NCBI GenBank assembly: GCA_944386525.1
Contig: CALXBL010000005.1
Span: 1 to 60,932 of the forward strand
From: an uncultured Ruminococcus sp.
GTDB taxonomy: Bacteria; Bacillota; Clostridia; Oscillospirales; Ruminococcaceae
DNA: 60,932 nt
Direction of reading: 5' to 3'
In this document: positions 15,879-25,701 of the stretch, in pieces
How the letters are laid out: each line of letters starts with the position of its first letter
Numbering within the stretch: position 1 is the first letter of the stretch
Position numbers and translations under genes: made by a program
Notes under the pieces: model-generated
What the model was told of the DNA's origin: nothing
Databases searched by the model: none
What the model saw: only the letters and a program-made list of their open reading frames with translations

Positions 15879-18860
15879 GTGACAAACAAAAAATGGCGAA
15901 GTAGACTTGCTGCCTTGCTTGCAGTGTGTGCCATTGTTGGCACTATGGCACCGCTTAGTGCGTTTGCCGATACGGCAGATGCTGATACTACAGCGGCGGC
16001 TGAGGACATTGCTAATGTGTCAGACGATACGGATGCACTATATTATGAGCAGCAAATGTCTTACAGTGATTACTACCAGAAGTATGGCTCCGAGAAGCGA
16101 CCCGATGCTTCCATTCAGGTTGCTGGCAGCAGTTTTATTGAAACTGACTGCGAAACATATGATGTAGGCGCATACACAGGAGAGGAAGATGGAAGCTCCC
16201 GCAGCGACGCACTTATATGGAACAGTGCCGAGGGCAGCTTTACATACGAGATAGAGGTGCCGGAAACAGGCATCTACTGTGTAGAGGCATCATACTGTCC
16301 TATTGCGTCAAATACTGCTACTATAGAATTTTCTATTGCAATTGATGGTGAAATTCCTTATGATGCAGCCTCACGAATCACACTCAACAAGATTTTCAAA
16401 AATGAAAAGGATATTGAAAAGGACTCATCAGGAGATGAGGTGCGTCCGGCACAGATGCAGGTGGAAATGTGGCAGACAACCAATCTGAAGGATCCCGATG
16501 GTCTGTTTAACGAGCCGATTGTATTTTATCTTGAAAAGGGCAGACATACTGTGACTATTGATGCTACAAAGGGTTGGTTTGCTCTGGAATATTTGAAGTT
16601 CTACAATCCCGACAGCTATGCTTCATACGACGAATATGTTTCATCTGTAGATGCGGCTGTATCTGTTGAGTCAACGCCATCTGCTACAGTGAGGATTGAG
16701 GGTGAATCAGCTATATATAAGTCCGACTCAGTTCTCTATCCTACATATGACAATTCAAACTGTGCAGTTTCGCCGTCCGACCCGAAGCACCTTGTCTATA
16801 ACACAATAGGTCAGGGCAACTGGGACAAGGCTCAGCAGACCATCACATGGAAGACTACTGTTCCCAACGACGGATGGTATAAAATCGGCATAAAGGCACG
16901 TCAGGAGGAAATGAGAGGTTTCTTCTCAAACCGACGTATTTATATCGACGGACAGGTTCTCTGTGAGGATATGGATCAGGTTCGTTTCTACTACAACACC
17001 GACTTCCAGATAACTGAGGTTGAGACTTCTGACGGTGATGACCTGTATGTATACCTCACAGCAGGAGAGGAACACTCTATTATGATGGAGGCTGTTCCGG
17101 GCGCTATCGGTGAATATATGCAGCAGCTTGATGATATAGTGCTTGAGCTCAACAACTACTATCGTAAGATAGTAATGATAACAGGTCCTGAGCCGGATAC
17201 ATATACCGACTACTATGTACATGAGAAGATACCGGAGATCGTTGATACATTCGACCGTATCGGCAAGGAACTGCGTGCTATCCAGGGTGAGATTGAGTCG
17301 CTTGCAAATTCCGAGGGTTCGGAAGCAGCGTCACTGGAGAGTATGGCTATCATACTTGAAAAGTGCGTGGAGGATCCGCTTAAGATCCCAAGCTATTTGT
17401 CACAGATAAAGGACTATATTACATCAATTTCATCATGGATGCGTGACTACCGTGACCAGCCGCTTGAGATCGACTATATCGAACTTACAACAGCCGACAA
17501 TGAATTCGGCGAATCAGAGCCGGGATTTTTTGCAAATCTTTCCTATAGTTTCCAGAGATTCATTGCGTCATTCAATGAGGATTACTCCTCACTGACCGAT
17601 ACGACAGGTGAGGATACAATAGATGTATGGGTATCTCTTGGACGTGATCAGGCGCAGGTAGTAAAGTCGCTTGTGGAGTCTGAATTTATTCCTGAGTATG
17701 ATATCCCGATATCAATAAACCTTGTAGTAGGCGGCGTTGTTGAAGCGACGCTTGCGGATAAGGGTCCTGATGTAGCGCTGTTTCTGGGCGGCGAATTCCC
17801 TGTAAATCTTGCTTGCCGTGGATTGCTGGCAGATGTTTCTCAGATGGAGGGCTACGATGAAATGACACAGCTCTATCAGGAAGAGGCTATGGTTCCTTAT
17901 CAGTATGAGGGCGGCACATATGGTATGCCCCTTACAAGAAGCTGGGCAATGATGTTCTATCGTAAGGACGTTCTAAGCGAGATTGGATTCACTGCGCCTC
18001 CCGAAACATGGACAGATCTTATTGATATGCTTCCTGCACTTCAGAGAAGTTATATGTCGGCAGGTCTTGTGCTTCCGTCGGTTGCAGCCGATTCCAATAT
18101 GGCGCAGATATCTCCTGCGACAGAGAGCGGACACACATTCGCAACTCTTCTGCTCCAGAGCGGAACCAATTATTATAATGATACTTTCACAGAGACAATG
18201 TTCAACACCAACGAGGCTATCGACGCTTTTGAGATGTGGACATCATTCTATACGAAGTATGACTTCGATCAGCAGTACGATGGCTTCAGCCGATTCCGTA
18301 CAGGTGAGTATCCTATTGTAATTGCAGATTATACATTCTATAACCAGCTTCAGGTTGCGGCTCCTGAAATAAAGGGCCTTTGGGACTTCACGGTGATTCC
18401 TGGTACAGTTCAGGAGGACGGCACAGTTTCACATGCTGTAAACTCTACCAACACCGGTGCGGTAATCTTCAACAAGGTTGCTGAAAAGGAGAATGGTATT
18501 GAGAATGCATGGGAATTCCTCAAGTGGTTCTGCTCCACAGAAACACAGGTGAACTATGCTACCCAGATCGAAGGACTTATGGGACAGATGGGACGCTATG
18601 CTCCTGCAAACAAGGAGGTTCTTGAACAGCTTGCATGGTCCCCCGACGAGGTAGAGTCGCTTGAAACAGCAATGGATGAACTTAAAGAAGTACCGATTAT
18701 ACCGGCATCCTATGCTGTAACAAGAAATGTAATGAACGCATTTCGTGAGGTTGTAAACAATGGTGAAAATCCACGAGATACTCTCATGTGGTACAATCGT
18801 GACATCAATGAGGAAATTACCAGAAAACGTGAAAATCTGGGTCTTGACACAGCAGGATGA
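15879..18860 (+). CDS. Giant extracellular solute-binding protein with two CBM-like N-terminal domains
   Basis: A 993-residue secreted protein. The GTG start follows AAAGGTGG, and the signal peptide ends LSAFADTAD with no lipobox cysteine, unusual for a Gram-positive binding protein. Two CBM6/35-like beta-sandwich domains (about residues 45-190 and 225-385) precede a helical segment (about 400-500). A family 1 ABC solute-binding fold follows (about 530-990), recognisable from GPDVALFLGGEFPVNLACRG, YGMPLTRSWAMMFYRKDVL and WEFLKWFCSTETQ. Ordinary binding proteins have 400-550 residues, so the extra domains suggest capture of a polymer or large oligosaccharide. It is first in an operon with two permease pairs and three uncharacterised surface proteins. 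The substrate is unknown. Confidence 0.85.
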   Translation: MTNKKWRSRLAALLAVCAIVGTMAPLSAFADTADADTTAAAEDIANVSDDTDALYYEQQMSYSDYYQKYGSEKRPDASIQVAGSSFIETDCETYDVGAYTGEEDGSSRSDALIWNSAEGSFTYEIEVPETGIYCVEASYCPIASNTATIEFSIAIDGEIPYDAASRITLNKIFKNEKDIEKDSSGDEVRPAQMQVEMWQTTNLKDPDGLFNEPIVFYLEKGRHTVTIDATKGWFALEYLKFYNPDSYASYDEYVSSVDAAVSVESTPSATVRIEGESAIYKSDSVLYPTYDNSNCAVSPSDPKHLVYNTIGQGNWDKAQQTITWKTTVPNDGWYKIGIKARQEEMRGFFSNRRIYIDGQVLCEDMDQVRFYYNTDFQITEVETSDGDDLYVYLTAGEEHSIMMEAVPGAIGEYMQQLDDIVLELNNYYRKIVMITGPEPDTYTDYYVHEKIPEIVDTFDRIGKELRAIQGEIESLANSEGSEAASLESMAIILEKCVEDPLKIPSYLSQIKDYITSISSWMRDYRDQPLEIDYIELTTADNEFGESEPGFFANLSYSFQRFIASFNEDYSSLTDTTGEDTIDVWVSLGRDQAQVVKSLVESEFIPEYDIPISINLVVGGVVEATLADKGPDVALFLGGEFPVNLACRGLLADVSQMEGYDEMTQLYQEEAMVPYQYEGGTYGMPLTRSWAMMFYRKDVLSEIGFTAPPETWTDLIDMLPALQRSYMSAGLVLPSVAADSNMAQISPATESGHTFATLLLQSGTNYYNDTFTETMFNTNEAIDAFEMWTSFYTKYDFDQQYDGFSRFRTGEYPIVIADYTFYNQLQVAAPEIKGLWDFTVIPGTVQEDGTVSHAVNSTNTGAVIFNKVAEKENGIENAWEFLKWFCSTETQVNYATQIEGLMGQMGRYAPANKEVLEQLAWSPDEVESLETAMDELKEVPIIPASYAVTRNVMNAFREVVNNGENPRDTLMWYNRDINEEITRKRENLGLDTAG

Positions 18861-18894
18861 TCTCTGTGTGAATAAGTAATGAGGAGGGTTTAAA

Positions 18895-19827
18895 TTGGAT
18901 ACTGCCGCTATAGGTAGAAGAACCAAAAAAGAACAGCGGCGTCTGACGCTTATATCCATGAAACAGAACAAGGCTGCTTACGTTATGATGCTGCCGTTTA
19001 TGCTGTTCTTCATAGTATTTACTATTGTGCCGGTTGTAATGTCCCTGCCGATGGGTTTCACCGACTTCAACATGGTACAGTTTCCGAAGTATATCGGACT
19101 TTCAAACTTTACAACGCTTTTCCTTGCGGATAAAATTTTTATTGAGTCTATCCGTGTAACGCTGGTCTTTGCGATATTCACAGGACCTATCAGCTACATA
19201 CTCTGCTTCCTTCTTGCGTGGCTCATCAACGAGCTTCATCCGAAGCTGAGAACAATATTCACACTGATTTTCTATGCACCGTCCATGGCTAACGTATACA
19301 CCGTATGGAAGCTTATCTTCAGCGGTGACTCACACGGCTACCTGAACTCTTTTCTGTTGGATCTGGGTCTTATAACATCACCGATTCAGTGGCTGACCGA
19401 CGGTTCATACGTTCTTGGTGTAACTATTGTAGTACAAATGTGGATAAGCCTTGGTGCAGGTTTCCTTGCGCTTCGTGCAGGTTTCCAGAACATTGACCGT
19501 TCTCAGTACGAGGCAGGTGCTATCGAGGGTATCAAGAACCGCTGGCAGGAGCTTATCTACATTACAATTCCCTCTATGGGTCCGCAGCTCATGTTTGCAG
19601 CTGTAATGCAGATCGTAAGCTCATTTACAGCAGGTACTGTTTCGCAGAACCTTGTAGGTTTTCCGAGTACGGATTACAAGGCGCACACTATTATGAGCCA
19701 TGCCTATGACTACGGCTGGGTAAGGTACGAGATGGGTTATGCGTCGGCTATCTGTATGATACTATTTATAGCAATGTACTTTATGAATAAGCTTATCAGC
19801 AAGCTTTTGAGCAAGTATATGGACTAA
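18895..19827 (+). CDS. ABC sugar transporter permease, MalF/UgpA type (pair 1)
   Basis: A 310-residue inner-membrane permease with six helices. The EAA loop that docks the ATPase is YEAGAIEGIKNRWQELIYIT followed by IPSMGPQ. The TTG start lies seven bases after GAGGAGG. The N-terminal cytoplasmic stretch is basic. It lies 34 bases after the binding protein and pairs with the next gene. No ATPase is encoded in the cluster, so a shared MsmX/MsmK-type ATPase is probably used. Confidence 0.93.
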   Translation: MDTAAIGRRTKKEQRRLTLISMKQNKAAYVMMLPFMLFFIVFTIVPVVMSLPMGFTDFNMVQFPKYIGLSNFTTLFLADKIFIESIRVTLVFAIFTGPISYILCFLLAWLINELHPKLRTIFTLIFYAPSMANVYTVWKLIFSGDSHGYLNSFLLDLGLITSPIQWLTDGSYVLGVTIVVQMWISLGAGFLALRAGFQNIDRSQYEAGAIEGIKNRWQELIYITIPSMGPQLMFAAVMQIVSSFTAGTVSQNLVGFPSTDYKAHTIMSHAYDYGWVRYEMGYASAICMILFIAMYFMNKLISKLLSKYMD

Positions 19828-19839
19828 GGAGGTAATGTC

Positions 19840-20727
19840 ATGGCAACAAAAGAAAAAGTATATGGCAAGCACCTCAAGGTGTCCACAAAGCGTGCCGGTT
19901 ATAAGATTCGCGGTACAGTGGGTATATTTATTTTCCTGGTGCTGCTTGGACTGTTTATGGTACTGCCCATCTATCTTGCGGTAGTAATGTCTATCAAGCC
20001 GGTACAGGAGCTGTTTGTATTTCCACCAAAGCTCTATGTAATTGAGCCGACCCTTTCAAACTACACGTCGATGTTCCGTATATGCAGCGACCTGTGGGTA
20101 CCGTTTTCCAGATATGTATTTAACAGCGTATTCGTAACAGTTACAGTTACCGTGTGCCAGGTAGTATTCTCAGCAATGGCGGCATTCTGTCTTGCGAAGA
20201 TAAAGTTCCCAGGCGCAAAGGTTATGAACAGTATTATTGTTATATCGCTTCTGTATCAGGCCAACGTTATCTACATCATGCAGTATATGGTACTTGCAAA
20301 GCTGGGAATGGTTGATACATGGATGGCACTTGTATTTCCGTCTATTGCGTCGCCGATGTGTTTGTTCCTTATGCGTCAGTCTGTAAGCCAGATACCTGAT
20401 GCTATGATCGAGGCAGCAAAGGTTGATGGTGCAGGACTGTTCAGAACCTGTTGGCAGATAGTAATGCCAAACCAGAAGCCTGCAATGATGACAGTAATCA
20501 TCTTTGCGTTCCAGGCAGCCTGGAACATTCAGGGAGGTACACTGGTATTCAACGAATCATTAAAGACACTGCCTACAGTAGTACAGCAGGCAGCTTCAGC
20601 AGGTCTTGCAAGAGCGGGCGTCGCTATGGCAGCAGCGGTATTCATGCTTGTGCCGCCGATTATCATATTCATGCTGGCACAGCGTCAGGTCATTGAAACA
20701 ATGGCTCATTCGGGCATTAAGGATTAA
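19840..20727 (+). CDS. ABC sugar transporter permease, MalG/UgpE type (pair 1)
   Basis: A 295-residue, six-helix permease. The ATPase-docking EAA loop is IEAAKVDGAGLFRTCWQIVM, ending PNQKP. It follows the first permease by 12 bases with a GGAGG ribosome site. It forms the second half of a heterodimeric transmembrane channel for carbohydrate uptake; the substrate is not evident from the sequence. Confidence 0.93.
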   Translation: MATKEKVYGKHLKVSTKRAGYKIRGTVGIFIFLVLLGLFMVLPIYLAVVMSIKPVQELFVFPPKLYVIEPTLSNYTSMFRICSDLWVPFSRYVFNSVFVTVTVTVCQVVFSAMAAFCLAKIKFPGAKVMNSIIVISLLYQANVIYIMQYMVLAKLGMVDTWMALVFPSIASPMCLFLMRQSVSQIPDAMIEAAKVDGAGLFRTCWQIVMPNQKPAMMTVIIFAFQAAWNIQGGTLVFNESLKTLPTVVQQAASAGLARAGVAMAAAVFMLVPPIIIFMLAQRQVIETMAHSGIKD

Positions 20728-20743
20728 GGAAGAGGTGAGGAGC

Positions 20744-22261
20744 ATGCAGAAAAAGATAAAAGTATTAGCATCTGTAATATGTTCCTGTGCTCTTCTGGCA
20801 ACAGGAATGGTACTTCCGGTTGTATCTGCAGATGAGCATTATAATGTATACAACTACGACCGATGGAATGAGGCTACTCCATCACAGGCAGGATATGAGG
20901 CAACACGTGCCGTAAGCGGCACTGACCTTGGCTGCGGTGAGATGGATGTTATACATGATATCTTCCGTGACAGCCAAAATCAGTTCTACGTAGTAGATAG
21001 CGGAAATGAGCGCATTGTAGTTGTAAACGAGGAATTTACAGAGGCTGTAAGAGAATACAGCGAATTTAAGGACAGCGAAGGAAATATCCTTACACTGTCA
21101 GCACCTGAGGGAGTATTTGTCTCCGAGGATACAGGATATATGTACATAGCAGATACCGGCAACTCCAGAATGCTGGTAACTGATATGGATGGCAACGTTG
21201 TGATGAATATTACACGACCTGATTCTACCCTCTATGAGAACGAGACATTCAAGCCTCAGAAGATAGTAGTTGATAAGGCAGGCAATATCTACGCCGTACT
21301 TAACAACATCACAAACGGTGCGGCTTTCTTCAACAGCAGCGGCGAGTTTCAGGGTTACTACGGTGCAAATGCCGTTGAGGCTACTGCTGAGGTAGTTGCA
21401 GGTTACTTCTGGAATCTTATCGCAACTGATGAGATGAGAGCAAATTCATCCCGTAACGTAGCAGCCGGCATTACCAATTTTGATATTGATGATGAGGGCT
21501 TTGTATTCACAGTAACACAGTCCTCCAGTTCAGAGTCTGACCGTGTTAAGAAGGTAAATCCATCAGGTGTAAATCTGTTTACAGGACTTGATGTAACATT
21601 TGGCGATTTGGCTTCCATGTACGACGAGACTACAAACCAGACCTTCTCAACAAAGCTCATTGATATCGACATCGACGATATCGGCAGACTCAACTGTCTG
21701 GACATGGAGACCGGAAGAGTTTTCCAGTACGACGAGGACGGCAACCTGCTTTTCATCATGGGTACACGTTCTGATCAGCTTGGAGGCTTTTCACTTCAGC
21801 CTACAGCTATTGAGACAATGGGCAGCAACATCTATGTAACGGATGGACTGAAGAATACAATAACGATTTTTGAAGAAACCGACTTCGGCGAGATCGTTCA
21901 TGAGGCAGTAGATCTTTACAACGATGGCTACTACGAAGAGGCACTTGCTCCATGGTATGAGGTGCTGAAGCGTGACGGCAACTATCGTGCAGCATATGTA
22001 GGTATATCTTCAGCATTGCTGAATCAGGGCGATTATGAGGGTGCAATGAAGTATGCTGAGCTGGCTGAATCCTCACTTCAGTACAACAAGGCTTTTGAGG
22101 GATATCGGTCAGAGTGGCTGGATGAAAACTTTACTATTGTTGTGATTGTTATAATTGTGCTGATAGTGCTTTATGTAGTATATCGTCATCACAAGAAGAA
22201 AAAGATGAAGAATCAGCCGAAGAATCTTGTGGAAATGCTCCACGAGGGAGAGGAGGAGTGA
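20744..22261 (+). CDS. NHL-repeat surface protein with TPR-like region and C-terminal membrane anchor
   Basis: A 505-residue protein: signal peptide (to about 29, VVSADE), a beta-propeller of NHL-type repeats (about residues 60-400, with NQFYVVDSGNERIVVVNEEF and YMYIADTGNSRMLV as clear copies), a short TPR-like pair (YYEEALAPWYEVLKRDGNY and YEGAMKYAELAES), then one membrane helix (IVVIVIIVLIVLYVVY) and a Lys-rich tail inside the cell. The propeller thus faces outward. The start ATG follows GGTGAGGAG. Families of this build next to Yip1 and DUF5696-like genes occur in Firmicutes sugar-import loci; their role is unknown. Confidence 0.82.
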   Translation: MQKKIKVLASVICSCALLATGMVLPVVSADEHYNVYNYDRWNEATPSQAGYEATRAVSGTDLGCGEMDVIHDIFRDSQNQFYVVDSGNERIVVVNEEFTEAVREYSEFKDSEGNILTLSAPEGVFVSEDTGYMYIADTGNSRMLVTDMDGNVVMNITRPDSTLYENETFKPQKIVVDKAGNIYAVLNNITNGAAFFNSSGEFQGYYGANAVEATAEVVAGYFWNLIATDEMRANSSRNVAAGITNFDIDDEGFVFTVTQSSSSESDRVKKVNPSGVNLFTGLDVTFGDLASMYDETTNQTFSTKLIDIDIDDIGRLNCLDMETGRVFQYDEDGNLLFIMGTRSDQLGGFSLQPTAIETMGSNIYVTDGLKNTITIFEETDFGEIVHEAVDLYNDGYYEEALAPWYEVLKRDGNYRAAYVGISSALLNQGDYEGAMKYAELAESSLQYNKAFEGYRSEWLDENFTIVVIVIIVLIVLYVVYRHHKKKKMKNQPKNLVEMLHEGEEE

Positions 22262-22268
22262 TGCGGCT

Positions 22269-22898
22269 ATGATGGATCTGACACAAAAGCAGTGGGTAAA
22301 GCATACGGTATTTCATCCGTTTGAAGGCTTTGAGGATCTGCGCTGGAAGAAATCAGGTTCTGTGCTCTATGCGTCAATAGTAGTGCTTCTCTGGTTTATA
22401 GCTGAAATTCTGTACGAGAATTTCTATGGTCAGCAGTTCATGATGTCCTCCACGAGACTGTTCAGCATTGTTCCCCATATCGTACAGACTATAGTTCTGT
22501 TCCTCACATGGGTAGTAGGCAACTGGTCAATATGTACGCTCCTTGAGGGTGAGGGTACAATGAAGAAAATCTACATCTACAGTGCATATGCGCTTATACC
22601 ATATGTAGTTCAGCTTTATATCCAGGTTATATTGTCGCACTTTCTTACAAGAGATGAGGCCATCTTTATTACTACCATTTCTGTAATAGGAACAATATGG
22701 TCGGTAACACTGATGTTCATGGCAATAAAGGCCGTGCATCAGTACACAGTATCGAAGACAATATTTGCCATTGTGCTGACAGTAGTAGCAATGCTGCTGA
22801 TATTGGTGCTTTTGGTACTTTTAGTAGCGCTGTTCCAGCAGGTATATGTATTCATAACATCAATATACACTGAGATATCATATCGTATGAAAGTTTAA
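22269..22898 (+). CDS. Yip1-family integral membrane protein
   Basis: A 209-residue protein with five predicted membrane segments. HPFEGFEDLRWKKSGS at the N-terminus and the VVGNWSICTLLEGEGTMKKIY stretch followed by AYALIPY are the marks of bacterial Yip1 family members. The start is the first of two adjacent ATGs, about ten bases after AGGAGGAG, and lies seven bases past the NHL stop. The bacterial Yip1 proteins have no established function. The tight spacing with the NHL and DUF5696-like genes suggests a membrane complex with the permeases. Confidence 0.82.
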   Translation: MMDLTQKQWVKHTVFHPFEGFEDLRWKKSGSVLYASIVVLLWFIAEILYENFYGQQFMMSSTRLFSIVPHIVQTIVLFLTWVVGNWSICTLLEGEGTMKKIYIYSAYALIPYVVQLYIQVILSHFLTRDEAIFITTISVIGTIWSVTLMFMAIKAVHQYTVSKTIFAIVLTVVAMLLILVLLVLLVALFQQVYVFITSIYTEISYRMKV

Positions 22899-22916
22899 GA
22901 AAGGCGGTGAAGTGAA

Positions 22917-25694
22917 TTGTATAATAACTGGAAAAGGATAGCAGCAGGTCTGCTGGCAGTGACTATGATGATTCCTCTTGCCGCTGCTGAGGCATACGCT
23001 GATACTGCTGACGAAGGTACGGCAGCAGAAACTGCAGCCGAAGAAACAACTACAGAGGAAGGTGCAGATGAAGAAAAGCGCCGCACCGAGCCTACTGAAG
23101 AGATTGAGATAACTGCTGAGCAGGTCGAAAAGCATATGATAAAGCTCAATTCCTGCGAGGGCATAACATTCTATCTCAGACCGGAAGAATATAAGGACGA
23201 GATAGCAGATGAGGATGTAGTTGATCTGCTGAAAAATATTGAGCTTGCAGGTATCGATGACAAGACAGGCAAGGTGGTCTGCACACTTGAGGAAGAGGAC
23301 GATACTGATGATTTCATCATATTCCTCAGCGAAGAGGGCAGATGGCTTGTGTATACAGATCCGGAGTACAAGAAAGTGACTATGGTAAGAAAGATAGTTT
23401 CTCTGCTTGACAACGAATATCTGTTTCTGTCGATGGATAACAAGACTCTTGAGCAGTATAACGACGACTATGATGAAGTAGTACGCTCACTGAAGCAGGA
23501 CGGCGCAGCAAAGGACGGCGAGATACACTACATTGATGACGAGGGTGTTTGGGACTATGTGCTCAGTGATGATTTTGCCCATGTAAAGAGTGCCTGCCGC
23601 TTTGTAACTGAAAACGATAACCTTGCACTTTACGTAAACGATGACAATGCGACTATTGCAGTCAAGGATAAGAAAACAGGCTATATGTGGTGGTCATCAC
23701 CAGTAGGCTGCGGTCAGGATCCTGTTGCGACGGGAACTATCGTATCTGATCTTCAGTCCTCACTTAACATGGTATACGGCGAACCGGCTAAGCGTTCTAC
23801 AACAAATATGCGTTCTGCCAGCGATGCTGAGGTAACGGTAAAAGATTCAGGTGACGGAGTAAAGGTAACATACGACTTTAAGAGTGCAGGTATAAGTATT
23901 CCTGTAGAGTATACTCTTGAGGACGACTACCTTTCTGCAAGGATTGAAACAGCCGATATTGAGGAGGAGGACACCTCCAACGAGACGGGCAAGATTCTTA
24001 CAAGTCTTACCGTTATGAACAACTTCGGTGCAGCCGATTCCGATGATGAGGGTTACTTTGTTATACCGGACGGTTCAGGTGCGCTCATCAATTTCAACAA
24101 CGGCAAGACAGATGCAAAGGCATACACCCAGTATGTATACGGCTCAGACCTCACAGCAGTTCCGCTCCAGGAGCCTGATGTAACTGAACAGGTCTACTTC
24201 CCGATGTATGGAATAGTAAATGGTGACAATGCAATGATGGTGGTATGCTCCGAGGGCGATGCAAACGCAAAGCTGAAGGCGGCTACAAATGCCCAGTCCA
24301 AGAGCAGCTACAATATATGCAGCTTCGAGTTTAACCTCAGAAGCACCGACAGCTACTATATGTCAGGTGACAACACCACGACTCTCACAGTGTTTGAGGA
24401 CGGTGACATAAAGACTGAGACTATTGAGCTGCGTTACTATCCGCTGGAGGATACTTCCGAGGAGGGCATGGACTACATCGACGTGGCAAATGCTTACCGT
24501 GATTACCTGACTGATGAGATGAATGTCCAGAAATCTGATGCAGCAGGTCTGCCGGAGCTTTACGTTGATATTTACGGCGGCGTTGAAAAGTCACGCTCCA
24601 TTCTGGGTATACCTGTTACCCTTAAAACATCTCTGACGACCTGCGAGCAGGCTGAAAAGATCATGCAGTCGCTCCTTGATTCAGGTGCATCGAATATGGT
24701 AGTAAGCTACAATAAGTGGACGAACGACGGAATCAAGAATAAGATCGACGCCGACGCCAAGGCATCCGGCACTATCGGAGGCAGCGGTGACTTTGAAGAT
24801 CTGCTTTCATATGCAGAAAATCAGGGTGTAGCGCTCTATCCAACAGTTGCAAACATGGGCTTTAAATCCGGTAACGGCTACTACACATTTATGGATACAA
24901 CTATTAGAGTATCCGGTTCATATGCAAGACAGTATACATATAACCTTGCTTATGGCACACAGCAGACAAGCAAAAAGCCTCTGTCTCTTATAACACCTAC
25001 AGCATATACAGAAATATTCTCTGACCTTGCAGAAAACTGCGCAGATGAGGATATAAAGAATATCGGTCTTACAGAGCTTACCTCTGCACTTTACGGCGAC
25101 TACGGCAAGAATGCTGCCGGCAGAGAGCAGGCTAAGGATATGCTTATTGAGTCTTACCAGATTCTTGAAGACTCCATGACAAGTATTCTTGGCAACACAG
25201 CAAACGCCTATGCACTGCCTTATGTTGACCGGATAAGCAATGTTCCGCTGCAGTCAAGCGGATATGATATCTTTGATAAGGATATCCCATTCTATCAGAT
25301 AGTGCTCCATGGAATTAAGTCCTACTCCGGCACGGCAGTAAACGGCAGCGCTGATACAAGCGAGGCTGTACTCCGGGCAGTTGCAGCAGGCAGCAGCCTC
25401 AGATACGATATGATAGGCGAGGAGACAAGCATACTTAAGGATACAGAACTTGACAATCTCTACTATGCATATTATGCAGATTGGACTGATGAAGCAGCTC
25501 AGAACTGGCAGTTTGCAAGAGATGTACTATCCGGTGTATCAGATAAGCTTATCATCGGTTATGAGACTGAAGGCAATGTTATCACAACCACCTATGAAGA
25601 CGGCACAGTGATAGAAGTAGATCTGGAGGCTGAGTCTGCAACAGTAAACGGAACGGAATATTTGCTTTCAGATTATTTAAAGGAAGGAGCGTGA
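22917..25694 (+). CDS. DUF5696-like large secreted protein
   Basis: A 925-residue protein with a cleavable signal (ends AEAYADTAD, no lipobox), an acidic Glu/Thr-rich segment to about residue 65, and a long beta-rich and (beta/alpha)-like body. Passages such as YFVIPDGSGALINFNNGKT and LYVDIYGGVEKSRSILGIP, and GDYGKNAAGREQAKDMLIES, resemble DUF5696 proteins, some of which look like distant glycosidase barrels. I cannot name catalytic residues. TTG start after AGGCGGTGA. It is 18 bases downstream of the Yip1 gene and seven before the next permease, so it is firmly in the operon. It could be a surface glycosidase or docking factor. Confidence 0.75.
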   Translation: MYNNWKRIAAGLLAVTMMIPLAAAEAYADTADEGTAAETAAEETTTEEGADEEKRRTEPTEEIEITAEQVEKHMIKLNSCEGITFYLRPEEYKDEIADEDVVDLLKNIELAGIDDKTGKVVCTLEEEDDTDDFIIFLSEEGRWLVYTDPEYKKVTMVRKIVSLLDNEYLFLSMDNKTLEQYNDDYDEVVRSLKQDGAAKDGEIHYIDDEGVWDYVLSDDFAHVKSACRFVTENDNLALYVNDDNATIAVKDKKTGYMWWSSPVGCGQDPVATGTIVSDLQSSLNMVYGEPAKRSTTNMRSASDAEVTVKDSGDGVKVTYDFKSAGISIPVEYTLEDDYLSARIETADIEEEDTSNETGKILTSLTVMNNFGAADSDDEGYFVIPDGSGALINFNNGKTDAKAYTQYVYGSDLTAVPLQEPDVTEQVYFPMYGIVNGDNAMMVVCSEGDANAKLKAATNAQSKSSYNICSFEFNLRSTDSYYMSGDNTTTLTVFEDGDIKTETIELRYYPLEDTSEEGMDYIDVANAYRDYLTDEMNVQKSDAAGLPELYVDIYGGVEKSRSILGIPVTLKTSLTTCEQAEKIMQSLLDSGASNMVVSYNKWTNDGIKNKIDADAKASGTIGGSGDFEDLLSYAENQGVALYPTVANMGFKSGNGYYTFMDTTIRVSGSYARQYTYNLAYGTQQTSKKPLSLITPTAYTEIFSDLAENCADEDIKNIGLTELTSALYGDYGKNAAGREQAKDMLIESYQILEDSMTSILGNTANAYALPYVDRISNVPLQSSGYDIFDKDIPFYQIVLHGIKSYSGTAVNGSADTSEAVLRAVAAGSSLRYDMIGEETSILKDTELDNLYYAYYADWTDEAAQNWQFARDVLSGVSDKLIIGYETEGNVITTTYEDGTVIEVDLEAESATVNGTEYLLSDYLKEGA

Positions 25695-25701
25695 GTATCG
25701 C

